Assembly: GCA_021811205.1 (NCBI GenBank)
Contig: JAJZPK010000148.1
Coordinates: forward strand, 1 to 6,411
DNA: 6,411 bases
Source: Pseudomonadota bacterium
Lineage (GTDB): Bacteria; Pseudomonadota; Gammaproteobacteria; Burkholderiales; JABEVD01
Direction of reading: 5' to 3'
This document shows, piece by piece, positions 1-6,137 of the stretch; positions within the stretch are counted from its first letter, which is position 1; each line of letters opens with the position of its first letter. The position numbers and the translations under genes are program-made. The notes beneath the pieces were generated by a model, which worked only from the letters and a program-made list of their open reading frames with translations, was not told the origin of the DNA and made no database searches.

Positions 1-435
1 GTCCGAGTCGGTAAAAGGGTAGCCCTTGGCCACCGTCCAGTTGCGCACAGTGAGATAAGCCGGTGTCGTGCCGTAGACGGAAGTGCTCCAGTTGTTCGAC
101 CCGTATACGACCTGGGCAATGCCGGGCACAGCTGGGGCTACGGCCGAAATTTCAGGGAGTTCGCCTATCGCCTGGGCATCGGCGACGGTCAATGTCGGTA
201 TCGCCCCCGAACCCATCCGCAAGCCTCCGCTCGTGGAAGAACCGGACAGGATGATGAACAGGTTGCTTCCCATTGACGATATGGATTGATCAACCGAATA
301 TTGCGCCCCCTGCCCGATGGCCAGCATCAGCACGACAGCGCTCACGCCGATCACCATGCCGAGCATGGTGAGGAAGGTGCGCAGGCGATTCGCGCCCATC
401 GCCCGCCATGCTTCGATCAGCATCTGCATGGTCAT
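1..435 (-). CDS. MacB-type ABC transporter permease, N-terminal part (gene continues past the left edge)
   Basis: This is the integral membrane subunit of a MacAB-type efflux ABC transporter in the inner membrane. Translating the reverse strand from the ATG at 435-433 gives 145 codons, open to position 1; the C-terminal part lies outside the window. It starts [20 protein letters not shown], the short cytoplasmic amphipathic segment typical of MacB/FtsX permeases. One transmembrane helix follows at about residues 21-45 (contains TMLGMVIGVSAVVLMLAIG). A Ser/Gly-rich stretch (residues 64-78) then leads into the periplasmic MacB core domain, with the family-like pattern TVADAQAI, then ELPEISAVAP (about 82-101). 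The start overlaps the stop of the upstream ATPase gene as ATGA, so the two are probably translationally coupled. Later in-frame ATGs (M3, M5) could also be the start. In E. coli MacB the ATPase and permease are fused; here they are separate. The exported substrate cannot be told from sequence. The family call is firm. Confidence 0.93.
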   Translation of the reverse strand, partial: MTMQMLIEAWRAMGANRLRTFLTMLGMVIGVSAVVLMLAIGQGAQYSVDQSISSMGSNLFIILSGSSTSGGLRMGSGAIPTLTVADAQAIGELPEISAVAPAVPGIAQVVYGSNNWSTSVYGTTPAYLTVRNWTVAKGYPFTDSD

Positions 436-1130
436 GTATGGGCCTCCGACACCTCGCCGTCGTAGATCAGTTTGCCGTCCAGGAATTTCACGAGCCTTCT
501 GGCATAAGTCGCAATGTCGGGCTCGTGCGTCACCAGCACGATCGTGATACCCTCCTCGTTGAGCTGCCTGAATAGATGCATGATCTCCCCGCTCGTCTTC
601 GTATCCAGGTTCCCCGTGGGCTCGTCGGCCAGTATCAGCTCGGGTCGATTGACGAGCGCACGTGCGATTGCGACGCGCTGCTGCTGTCCGCCCGATATCT
701 GATTGGGAAACGATTCCGGATATTTGCCGAGCCCCACCTTGTCCAGCATGCTTCTCGCACGTTCAATCCGCTCCGCCTTCTGCACATTGCAGTAGACGAG
801 AGGAAGCGCGACATTGTCTTCGAGATTCGCTCTGGGGAGCAGGTTGAATCCCTGGAAGACGAAACCGATGACTTCGTTCCTGAGCCTCGCCAACTGGTCC
901 GAATTGAGGGTGCCGACATCCCTTCCGCTGAGAAAATATTTTCCGGCGGTTGGCACATCGAGACACCCGAGTATGTTCATGAATGTGGATTTCCCGGAAC
1001 CCGAAGGCCCCATGATCGCAAGGAACTCCCCCGGATGAATGGCCAGATCGATGCCTTTCAGGACAGGCACCGGACCTGCGTCCGTTTTGTATTCCTTCTG
1101 CAGATTCTCGATCCGGATGACTGGATCCAT
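432..1130 (-). CDS. MacB/LolD-type ABC transporter ATP-binding protein
   Basis: This is the cytoplasmic ATPase that would drive the adjacent permease. From the ATG at 1130-1128 ([10 protein letters not shown]) it is 232 residues, normal for a stand-alone LolD/MacB-type nucleotide-binding domain. Every ABC motif is visible: Walker [10 protein letters not shown] (about 41-49), Q-loop [10 protein letters not shown] (Q93), signature ISGGQQQR (145-152, Ile in place of the common Leu), Walker [13 protein letters not shown] (165-176, catalytic Glu), and H-loop histidine in VTHEPD (H202). The FQ-FNLLP and ADEPTGNLD wording is characteristic of the MacB/LolD/FtsE group. An in-frame TTG directly upstream (1133-1131) would add one Met. 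I prefer the ATG because it overlaps the upstream macA-like stop as TGATG, a classic coupling arrangement. The downstream end overlaps the permease start by 4 nt. LolD is a less likely assignment, because a MacA-like adaptor and a TolC channel sit in the same operon. Confidence 0.95.
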   Translation of the reverse strand: MDPVIRIENLQKEYKTDAGPVPVLKGIDLAIHPGEFLAIMGPSGSGKSTFMNILGCLDVPTAGKYFLSGRDVGTLNSDQLARLRNEVIGFVFQGFNLLPRANLEDNVALPLVYCNVQKAERIERARSMLDKVGLGKYPESFPNQISGGQQQRVAIARALVNRPELILADEPTGNLDTKTSGEIMHLFRQLNEEGITIVLVTHEPDIATYARRLVKFLDGKLIYDGEVSEAHT

Positions 1131-2257
1131 CAAAGCATTCTCATCCTGAAGGAACTCTGCGTCCCGCCTTCGGCAGCCTTCGCAGAACCGGTCACCACGA
1201 GATCGCCCGACCTGATATCGCCGCCCGTGATCTCGGTCATCCTGTTGTCCGTGATTCCCGTTTTGACCGAAACCGGGACAAGTCGGCCCGAGCGGATCAC
1301 GTAAACGAGCGCTTCTCCCGCCTTCTTCCCCACCTTCTTCTCCCCTTCCGGCTTGAAGCGCAAGGCTGCATTGGGCAAAAGCAGCACATGCTTCCGCACT
1401 GCGACGACGATGTTGACGTAGGCCGTCATGCCCGGCTTCAGAATCTGTTCTGGATTGTCCACAGAGACAACCACATCGTAGGTCACGACATTCTGCTGGA
1501 CGGTCGCGTTCAGCCTCACCTGAGACACCTTGCCGCTGAAGATGCGCCCGGGAAAGGCATCCACCGTGAAGCGTGCATCCTGCCCCATCCTGATGTGGCC
1601 GATGTCGGCCTCGGCATAGTTCGAATCGATCTGCATGTTGCGCAAATCCTGGGCGATCCTGAACAGCGTCGGGGTCTGGAAGCTCGCCGCAACCGTCTGA
1701 CCGACATCGATCTGTCTGTCGATGACCACCCCGGAAACAGGCGAGCGGATGATGGAATAATTCAGGTTGGTGAGGTCTCGCTTGAGCTGGGCCTGTGCCA
1801 GATTGACCTGCGCCCGCGCCGATTCTTTCGCCTGAACGGCCGTATCCATATCCTGCCTCGCAATATAGCCTTCCTTGTAGAGCGCGCGCGACCTCGCCTC
1901 ATTGGCCGTATCGAGCTTCAGGCTCGCCTTGGCATTGGCGAGATTCGCGCGGCTCTGGCCGACCTGCGCATTGAAAAGCGCAGGATCGAGTTCGGCGAGC
2001 ACCTGCCCCGCCTTCACCCTGTCGTTGTAATCCACGTAAAGCTTCTTCACGGTTCCGGAAACCTGTGTGCCCACATTGACCAGTATGACCGGATTCAGGG
2101 TGCCGTTTGCGGAAACAGTCTGTGTGAGATCCCCTCGCTCGATCGCGACAGTCTTGTATTGCTGCGAGACGGGTATCGTCCTGGTTTTCTTCCAGGCGTA
2201 ATAGCCGCCACCCAGGATCATCAACAGGATAATCAGCAAAATGATTTTATTGCGCAT
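1130..2257 (-). CDS. macA: MacA-like periplasmic adaptor (HlyD/RND membrane fusion protein family)
   Basis: This 375-residue protein (E. coli MacA has about 371) would link the inner-membrane ABC permease to the outer-membrane TolC channel. Its N-terminus MRNKIILLIILLMILGGGYY is a single membrane anchor with no lipobox, as in MacA. Then come the first lipoyl half (about 58-92, containing GTQVSGTVKKLYVDYNDRVK), an alpha-helical hairpin rich in Ala, Gln and Lys (about 93-162), and the second lipoyl half (about 167-195, RSPVSGVVIDRQIDVGQTVA). A beta-barrel region follows (about 205-290, with LKPGMTAYVNI), then a membrane-proximal domain (about 290-360, ending in GDLVVTGSA). The ATG at 2257-2255 lies 3 nt after the tolC-like stop, with only a weak GAG-type ribosome site. 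The stop overlaps the ATPase ATG. Gene order and domain order both support the MacA assignment. Family is certain, but orthology to E. coli macA is inferred, since MacA-like adaptors serve several different transporters. Confidence 0.92.
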   Translation of the reverse strand: MRNKIILLIILLMILGGGYYAWKKTRTIPVSQQYKTVAIERGDLTQTVSANGTLNPVILVNVGTQVSGTVKKLYVDYNDRVKAGQVLAELDPALFNAQVGQSRANLANAKASLKLDTANEARSRALYKEGYIARQDMDTAVQAKESARAQVNLAQAQLKRDLTNLNYSIIRSPVSGVVIDRQIDVGQTVAASFQTPTLFRIAQDLRNMQIDSNYAEADIGHIRMGQDARFTVDAFPGRIFSGKVSQVRLNATVQQNVVTYDVVVSVDNPEQILKPGMTAYVNIVVAVRKHVLLLPNAALRFKPEGEKKVGKKAGEALVYVIRSGRLVPVSVKTGITDNRMTEITGGDIRSGDLVVTGSAKAAEGGTQSSFRMRML

Positions 2258-2260
2258 GGA

Positions 2261-3631
2261 TCACTCGACTTTCTTGGGAATCTCGTCCAATTCGCCCACG
2301 GCCTGGGCCAGGCTCGCCTTGTCTATCTGCCAGTTGTACGTCGCCTGCACGCGTTGCTGCCTTGCGCTGGCCAGAGCCGACTCAGCCGTCAGAAGATCGA
2401 TGATCGTGCCCACGCCCGCCTTGTAGCGTCCGAGCGCCACTTTCTCGGATTGCGTCGCGCTATTGAACAGTGCCTGCGTCGACTTCAATGTTTCGGTTGC
2501 CGTGACGAGGGCATAATAGGCCTTCCAAACGTCCAGGGACACCTGCTGCACGATCTTGTCCAGATCTGCGCTCGTTGCCTCGACCCTGGCTTCTGCCTGC
2601 CTGATCTGGTAGGTGGTATTGAAACCGGTAAAAATCGGGATGTTCACGCTCACGGCCAGCGAATTGTTCCGATATGGGTCGTATATGCTCGAATGCGTGA
2701 TGTTCCGCCCTGCCGACAGGGTGATGGTCGGCATGCCGGTCGCTCGCGCCGCATCCACATTGGCTCTGGCCGCCTCGACCTGCGCCTGAGCCGCCTTCAG
2801 ATCGGGGCGAGAAGCCTTGGCTTCATCGATCAGCCTGTTCACGTTCTGCTCGAAATGCTTGTCGGGCATGGCAACAGGAGGAAGAACCACGAGCGTGCTG
2901 TTCGCATCCATCCCCATCGCGTTGGCCAGCACGCCTTCTGCAGTCTTCTCGTTTCCCTGGGATGTGATCCGGTTGAGCGCAGCCTGGACGTAGGCGGTTT
3001 TCGCCTGCAACACGTCGGCGAGCGTCGCTGTGCCGATCTTGTAGCGGCTCTCGGCCGCATTGAAGGCTTCCAGGCTGGATTTTTCGGATTCCAGGGCTGA
3101 ATCGACCGAAGCGCGGCTCGAGAAAAGCTGGTAATAGGCATTGAGCGCCGACAGGAAAACGCTTTGTATGGTTGCATCGCGCGTGGCGTTCAAGGCGGCC
3201 AGCGTATCCTTCGCATTATCCAGCGCAGCGCGCCTTGCACCGAAATCGTAAAGCAGATAGGAGAGCGAAAGAGTCGTGCTGGTCTGGCTGTATGCCGAAT
3301 TGCCGGCCCCCTGAAGCCGGCTCAGAATCGATGAATCCCTGTTCTCACTCGAATTGGCGCTTGCGCTCAATGTCGGCAAATAGGCGCTTTTCGCAATTCC
3401 CACCTGGGCTGCCTGCGCCTTGGCATTGGCCCAGGCCGAGCGTGTTTGCGGATTGTTGCACAAGGCGCGCTCGACGACGTCTGCCAGGGCGAGCGGTAAA
3501 GCTCCTCGATCGGTGAAGCTGCAGGGTGACGCGGAAGTCATGCCTTCCGTCGAAAAAGGATCGGCCAGGCCTGAAGCTCTGACCCCCTGACAGAAAAGGA
3601 GCCCGAAAATGAGCCAAATTCTGAATTTCAT
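2261..3631 (-). CDS. TolC-family outer membrane efflux channel protein
   Basis: This 456-residue precursor of an outer-membrane channel is the first gene of the efflux operon. Residues 1-19 (MKFRIWLIFGLLFCQGVRA) form a Sec signal peptide, with likely cleavage after VRA. C14 is not in a lipobox (LLFC), so this is not an obvious lipoprotein. The mature part has the two-fold repeat of the OEP family. Repeat one includes YLPTLSAS (84-91), LSLSYLLYDFG (121-131) and RYKIGTATLADVLQAKTAY (196-214). Repeat two includes MPTITLSAG (300-308), LAVSVNIPIFTGF (325-337) and RYKAGVGTIIDLLTAESAL (402-420). The paired beta-strand and RYK-G motifs are strong evidence for the fold. Two cysteines (C37, C58) near the mature N-terminus might form a disulfide. 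Upstream of the ATG I see no good Shine-Dalgarno site. It most likely works with the MacA-like adaptor encoded 3 nt downstream. Related channels serve type I secretion, so export of a peptide or protein cannot be excluded. Confidence 0.94.
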   Translation of the reverse strand: MKFRIWLIFGLLFCQGVRASGLADPFSTEGMTSASPCSFTDRGALPLALADVVERALCNNPQTRSAWANAKAQAAQVGIAKSAYLPTLSASANSSENRDSSILSRLQGAGNSAYSQTSTTLSLSYLLYDFGARRAALDNAKDTLAALNATRDATIQSVFLSALNAYYQLFSSRASVDSALESEKSSLEAFNAAESRYKIGTATLADVLQAKTAYVQAALNRITSQGNEKTAEGVLANAMGMDANSTLVVLPPVAMPDKHFEQNVNRLIDEAKASRPDLKAAQAQVEAARANVDAARATGMPTITLSAGRNITHSSIYDPYRNNSLAVSVNIPIFTGFNTTYQIRQAEARVEATSADLDKIVQQVSLDVWKAYYALVTATETLKSTQALFNSATQSEKVALGRYKAGVGTIIDLLTAESALASARQQRVQATYNWQIDKASLAQAVGELDEIPKKVE

Positions 3632-3644
3632 TGATCAACCCGAC

Positions 3645-3673
3645 TGGAATGGAAGCTATTTGACCAGCATAAT
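3645..3673 (+). promoter_or_regulatory. Candidate sigma-70 promoter for the MgtC-family gene
   Basis: TGGAAT (3645-3650, 3 of 6 to TTGACA) is followed after 17 nt by CATAAT (3668-3673, 5 of 6 to TATAAT). A start near 3680 would give a leader of about 48 nt to the ATG at 3728, whereas the other in-frame ATG at 3692 would lie only about 12 nt from the transcript end. A TTGACC at 3660-3665 is a better -35 box but has only poor -10 partners (GAATAT after 15 nt, TATGTC after 18 nt). The -35 match is weak. Confidence 0.33.
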
Positions 3674-3693
3674 GTAAACAGAATATGTCAAAT
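3658..3693. repeat. 7-bp perfect inverted repeat, possible operator (ATTTGAC N22 GTCAAAT)
   Basis: ATTTGAC at 3658-3664 is mirrored exactly by GTCAAAT at 3687-3693, with 22 nt between the arms and 29 bp from centre to centre, close to three helical turns. The spacer is AT-rich and has no obvious symmetry. The arms lie on or next to the candidate promoter boxes of both divergent transcripts, as expected for a site where a dimeric or looping regulator represses one or both. No regulator gene is adjacent in this window. A 7-bp palindrome in AT-rich DNA can arise by chance, so the operator role is inference. Confidence 0.4.
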
Positions 3694-3709
3694 GCGGATT
3701 TTATGTAAC
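3682..3709 (-). promoter_or_regulatory. Candidate sigma-70 promoter for the tolC-macA-macB operon
   Basis: On the minus strand GTTACA (3709-3704, 4 of 6 to TTGACA) is followed after 16 nt by CATATT (3687-3682, 4 of 6 to TATAAT). An alternative -10, TATTCT at 3685-3680, would give an 18-nt spacer. Transcription would start near 3675, leaving a leader of roughly 44 nt before the tolC-like ATG. A perfect TTGACA also occurs on this strand at 3691-3686, but at a spacing of 16-18 nt no good -10 follows. The match is moderate. Confidence 0.35.
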
Positions 3710-3727
3710 CGTCATCGTATCAGAAAT

Positions 3728-4999
3728 ATGGACTTTTCTTTCCTGCATGAAAACGGCCTGGAACACCTGCCGGCCTTCGTCAAGAGCCTGGGCATAGGGC
3801 TCTTGATCGGACTCGAGCGCGAACGGAGCCCGGCTGCGAAAGCAGGGCTCCGAACCTTCGCGCTGGTCGCGCTGTTCGGCACGATATCGGGCCTGCTTTC
3901 GAACGAGACACATTCGCCCTGGATCCTCTTCGCGGGATTTCTGATCGTCGGCTTCATGACGGTTGCCGCCTACCTCAAGGACAGGAATCCGGAGGATGAT
4001 CCGGGCACGACCACCGTCGCCGCGATCGTGATGTGCTATGGCCTGGGCGCGCTCGTCTGGTACGGCTATGCGACGCTCGCCGTGATGCTCGCCATCACGA
4101 CGACCATCCTGCTTTATTACAAAAGCGAATTGCGCGGCATCACGCAAAGTCTCACCCGGCGCGATCTGATTTCCATGCTGCAACTTTCCGTCCTGACCTT
4201 CATCATCCTGCCCATCCTGCCGGACAAAAACTATGGCCCTTACAATGCCATCAATCCGCATCAGATCTGGTTGATGGTGGTACTGGTTTCCGGCATCAGT
4301 TTCTCCGGCTATGTCGCCTTGCGCATCGTCGGAGAGCGTTACGGCGCCCCCTTGCTCGGACTCTTGGGGGGACTTGTATCGAGCACGGCGACCAGTCTCG
4401 CCTACGCGCGCAACAACAGGGGAAACCCGAAAATCATCCAGCTCGCCGTCGTCGTCATCCTGCTCGCCAACCTGATGGTGCTGCCCAGACTCGCCGTGGA
4501 ATGTTCCATTGTCTTTCCCGCGATACTGCCCAAGATTCTGCCCATGCTTGCAACAGGCCTGGCATTCGGCCTCGCCAGCGCCGCCTACTGGTATGGGAAG
4601 CTCCTGGAAAAGAACGCGCAGGTCATGCCCCAGATAGGCAATCCTGCCGAAATAAGGACCGCTCTCGGCTTCGGACTGCTCTATGCAGTCGTGCTGTTCG
4701 CTTCCGCGTGGATCTCGGGCTACGCGGGAAGCTATGGACTCTATGCTCTCGCGCTCGCCTCCGGTCTTACCGATGTCGACGCCATCACCCTTTCCAGCCT
4801 GAGGCTGCTTGCGCTCGGCAAGATGCACGGCCTTGAAGCCGCAACTGCAATCAGCATCGCAGTCATCTCGAATATCGGCTTCAAACTCGGCCTGGTCTAT
4901 TCCATAGGCGGGATGGCTCTGGGAAAACGCTGCACCGGCGGGATGCTGTCTGTGGCTGCAGGCATCGCCCTGGCCCTCGCGTTCATGCATCATGTATAA
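3728..4999 (+). CDS. MgtC/SapB and DUF4010 family polytopic inner membrane protein
   Basis: This is a very hydrophobic protein of 423 residues if started at 3728. Its N-terminal third matches the MgtC/SapB family: SLGIGLLIGLERER (about 20-33), AGLRTFALVALFG (39-51) and the loop DDPGTTTVAAIVMCYGLGAL (90-109). The rest matches DUF4010, with YGAPLLGLLGGLVSSTATSL (about 205-224) and the hallmark GLTDVDAITLS (346-356). I estimate 10-12 transmembrane helices across the inner membrane. The function of this two-domain family is not established; a transport or ion-homeostasis role is plausible but inferred from MgtC. I chose MDFSFLHENG because the family core begins shortly after it. An in-frame ATG at 3692 would add 12 residues (MRILCNRHRIRN) that do not look membrane-like and would overlap the inverted repeat. 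Neither start has a clear Shine-Dalgarno site. The gene is divergent from the efflux operon and ends 32 nt before prfB. Confidence 0.9.
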   Translation: MDFSFLHENGLEHLPAFVKSLGIGLLIGLERERSPAAKAGLRTFALVALFGTISGLLSNETHSPWILFAGFLIVGFMTVAAYLKDRNPEDDPGTTTVAAIVMCYGLGALVWYGYATLAVMLAITTTILLYYKSELRGITQSLTRRDLISMLQLSVLTFIILPILPDKNYGPYNAINPHQIWLMVVLVSGISFSGYVALRIVGERYGAPLLGLLGGLVSSTATSLAYARNNRGNPKIIQLAVVVILLANLMVLPRLAVECSIVFPAILPKILPMLATGLAFGLASAAYWYGKLLEKNAQVMPQIGNPAEIRTALGFGLLYAVVLFASAWISGYAGSYGLYALALASGLTDVDAITLSSLRLLALGKMHGLEAATAISIAVISNIGFKLGLVYSIGGMALGKRCTGGMLSVAAGIALALAFMHHV

Positions 5000-5000
5000 T
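4995..5000 (+). promoter_or_regulatory. Candidate -10 box of a prfB promoter (TATAAT)
   Basis: A perfect TATAAT hexamer lies across the TAA stop codon of the MgtC-family gene. Transcription from it would begin near 5007, giving a short leader of about 25 nt to the prfB ATG. The -35 region is poor: TGGCCC at 4971-4976 with an 18-nt spacer is the best I see, so the promoter may be weak or need an activator. A consensus -10 directly before a housekeeping gene in fairly GC-rich DNA is suggestive but not proof. Confidence 0.4.
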
Positions 5001-5019
5001 CAAGGATTTGTGAATCATC

Positions 5020-5024
5020 AGGGA
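5020..5024 (+). promoter_or_regulatory. Ribosome binding site of prfB
   Basis: AGGGA sits 7 nt before the ATG at 5032, a good Shine-Dalgarno match at normal spacing. It fixes the prfB start well upstream of the first ATG (5294) in the main reading frame, where a naive gene finder would begin. Confidence 0.75.
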
Positions 5025-5031
5025 AAACAGA

Positions 5032-6136
5032 ATGGAAGCCGAAAAGATCAACGCCATCTCGAACCGCCTGCAGGATCTCAAAGCGCGCGAATCCGAATTA
5101 CGGAGGTATCTTTGACTACGATGCCAAGGAAGAGCGGCTGACCGAAGTTTCGAGACTCGCCGAAGATCCCGCTGTCTGGGAAGATCCCAAGAAAGCCCAG
5201 GAACTCGGCAAGGAAAGGAAGTCCCTGGAAGAAATCGTCCTCAATCTGAAAAAAATAGGCACATCGCTCGAAGACGCGCAGACGCTTTTCGAGATGGCCG
5301 AAGAAGAAGCGGACGACGCCACGCTCGAGGCCATAGACCAGGATTCCCTGAACATCGCGTCCTGGGTCGAGGCACTCGAATTCAGGCGCATGTTCTCCAA
5401 CCCCATGGATCCCAACAACTGCTTCGTCGACATCCAGGCAGGCTCGGGCGGAACGGAGGCTCAGGACTGGGCCGCCATGCTCGAACGCATGTACCTCAAG
5501 TACTGCGAAAAACAAAGCTTCAAGGTTGAAGTACTGGAAGAATCCGAAGGGGAAGTCGCCGGAATCAAAAGCGCCACGCTGAAAGTCGAAGGCGAATATG
5601 CCTATGGCTATCTGAGGACGGAAACAGGCGTGCATCGCCTGGTGAGAAAATCCCCCTTCGATTCGGGAAACCGGCGACACACTTCCTTCGCCAGCGTGTT
5701 CGTCTATCCTGAAGTGGACGATTCCATAGAGATCACGATCAATCCGGCCGATCTCAGGGTAGACACGTTCAGGGCGTCCGGCGCGGGCGGACAGCACATC
5801 AACAAGACCGATTCCGCCATTCGCATCACGCATATTCCGACCAATATCGTGGTACAGTGCCAGAATGATCGTTCCCAGCACAAGAACCGGGCAGAGGCGA
5901 TGAGCATGCTGAAAGCGAAGCTTTTCGAAGCTGAGCTCAGGAAGAAGAACGAGGAGAAGCAGGCACTGGAGGACACCAAGAGCGATATCGGCTGGGGACA
6001 CCAGATCCGCTCCTATGTGCTCGACCAGTCGCGCATCAAGGATCTGCGCACCAATTACGAAGTCGGCAACACCCAGGCTGTCCTCGACGGAGATCTCGAC
6101 GACTTCATCGCAGCCAGCCTGAAGCAGGCCGTCTGA
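5032..6136 (+). CDS. prfB: Peptide chain release factor 2 (RF2), expressed by programmed +1 frameshift
   Basis: RF2 recognises UGA and UAA stop codons in the ribosomal A site and triggers release of the finished peptide. Frame one reads 27 codons (5032-5112, ending LRRYL) to an in-frame TGA at 5113-5115. A +1 shift that skips T5113 continues from GAC at 5114 ([12 protein letters not shown]) to the TGA at 6134-6136. The joined product is 367 residues, against 365 in E. coli. The anticodon-like tripeptide SPF is at about 207-209 ([16 protein letters not shown]). The catalytic GGQ is at about 252-254 within [20 protein letters not shown]. Position 248, equivalent to residue 246 of E. coli RF2, is Ala, the common form rather than the Thr of E. 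coli K-12. The C-terminus ([19 protein letters not shown], then [14 protein letters not shown]) is near-textbook RF2. The gene is intact, and the internal stop is regulatory rather than a mutation. Level is expected to be autoregulated: low RF2 leaves the UGA unread and favours frameshifting. Confidence 0.98.
5101..5116 (+). promoter_or_regulatory. prfB programmed +1 ribosomal frameshift site
   Basis: The site reads CGGAGG TAT CTT TGA C. The Shine-Dalgarno-like CGGAGG (5101-5106) is 3 nt before the slippery CTT (5110-5112), the spacing known from E. coli, where the element is AGGGGG TAT CTT TGA C. The in-frame UGA (5113-5115) is followed by C, the weakest termination context, and is read only by RF2. 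When RF2 is scarce, the Leu-tRNA slips from CUU to UUU and the ribosome resumes at GAC. Every element of the known mechanism is present; operation in this organism is inferred from that match. Confidence 0.96.
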
Positions 6137-6137
6137 C

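Larger units (their letters stand above)
3632..3727. promoter_or_regulatory. Divergent intergenic region between the tolC-like operon and the MgtC-family gene
   Basis: This 96-bp stretch is visibly more AT-rich than the flanking genes and is the only place in the window from which two operons diverge. It must therefore hold the promoters of the efflux operon (leftward) and probably of the MgtC-family gene (rightward). It contains a perfect inverted repeat and candidate promoter boxes on both strands, listed separately. I see no small ORF, RNA gene or terminator hairpin in it. Confidence 0.75.

Noticed and set aside
576..1304. A 242-codon plus-strand frame opposite the ATPase gene
   Set aside because: It lies in the same codon register as the ATPase gene, which carries all ABC motifs. 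It also extends into the macA-like gene with no signal of its own.
1388..3100. A 570-codon open frame on the plus strand across the macA-like and tolC-like genes
   Set aside because: It is register-matched to the codons of both minus-strand genes, is rich in His, Arg and Asp, and crosses a gene boundary. Both opposite genes have firm family matches.
3686..3691. Perfect TTGACA on the minus strand as the -35 box of the efflux operon
   Set aside because: At 17 nt spacing the -10 would be GCTGGT, which does not match. The best alternative, TATGCT, needs a 14-nt spacer. It may instead be part of the inverted repeat.
3692..3727. Start of the MgtC-family gene at the ATG at 3692
   Set aside because: The extra 12 residues are basic and polar and unlike the family start. 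No ribosome site precedes it, and it overlaps the inverted repeat and lies close to the likely transcript start. It is not fully excluded.
3701..4993. A 430-codon open frame on the minus strand opposite the MgtC-family gene
   Set aside because: It is in exact codon register with the sense gene, so it is interrupted only where the sense uses TTA, CTA or TCA, which are rare here. Its product is Asp/Gly/Gln/His-rich with no recognisable domain, whereas the plus strand encodes a clear membrane protein.
5113..5115. In-frame stop early in prfB taken as a pseudogene or sequencing error
   Set aside because: The stop lies inside a full recoding context (CGGAGG TAT CTT TGA C) known from many bacteria, and the +1 frame continues RF2 without loss.
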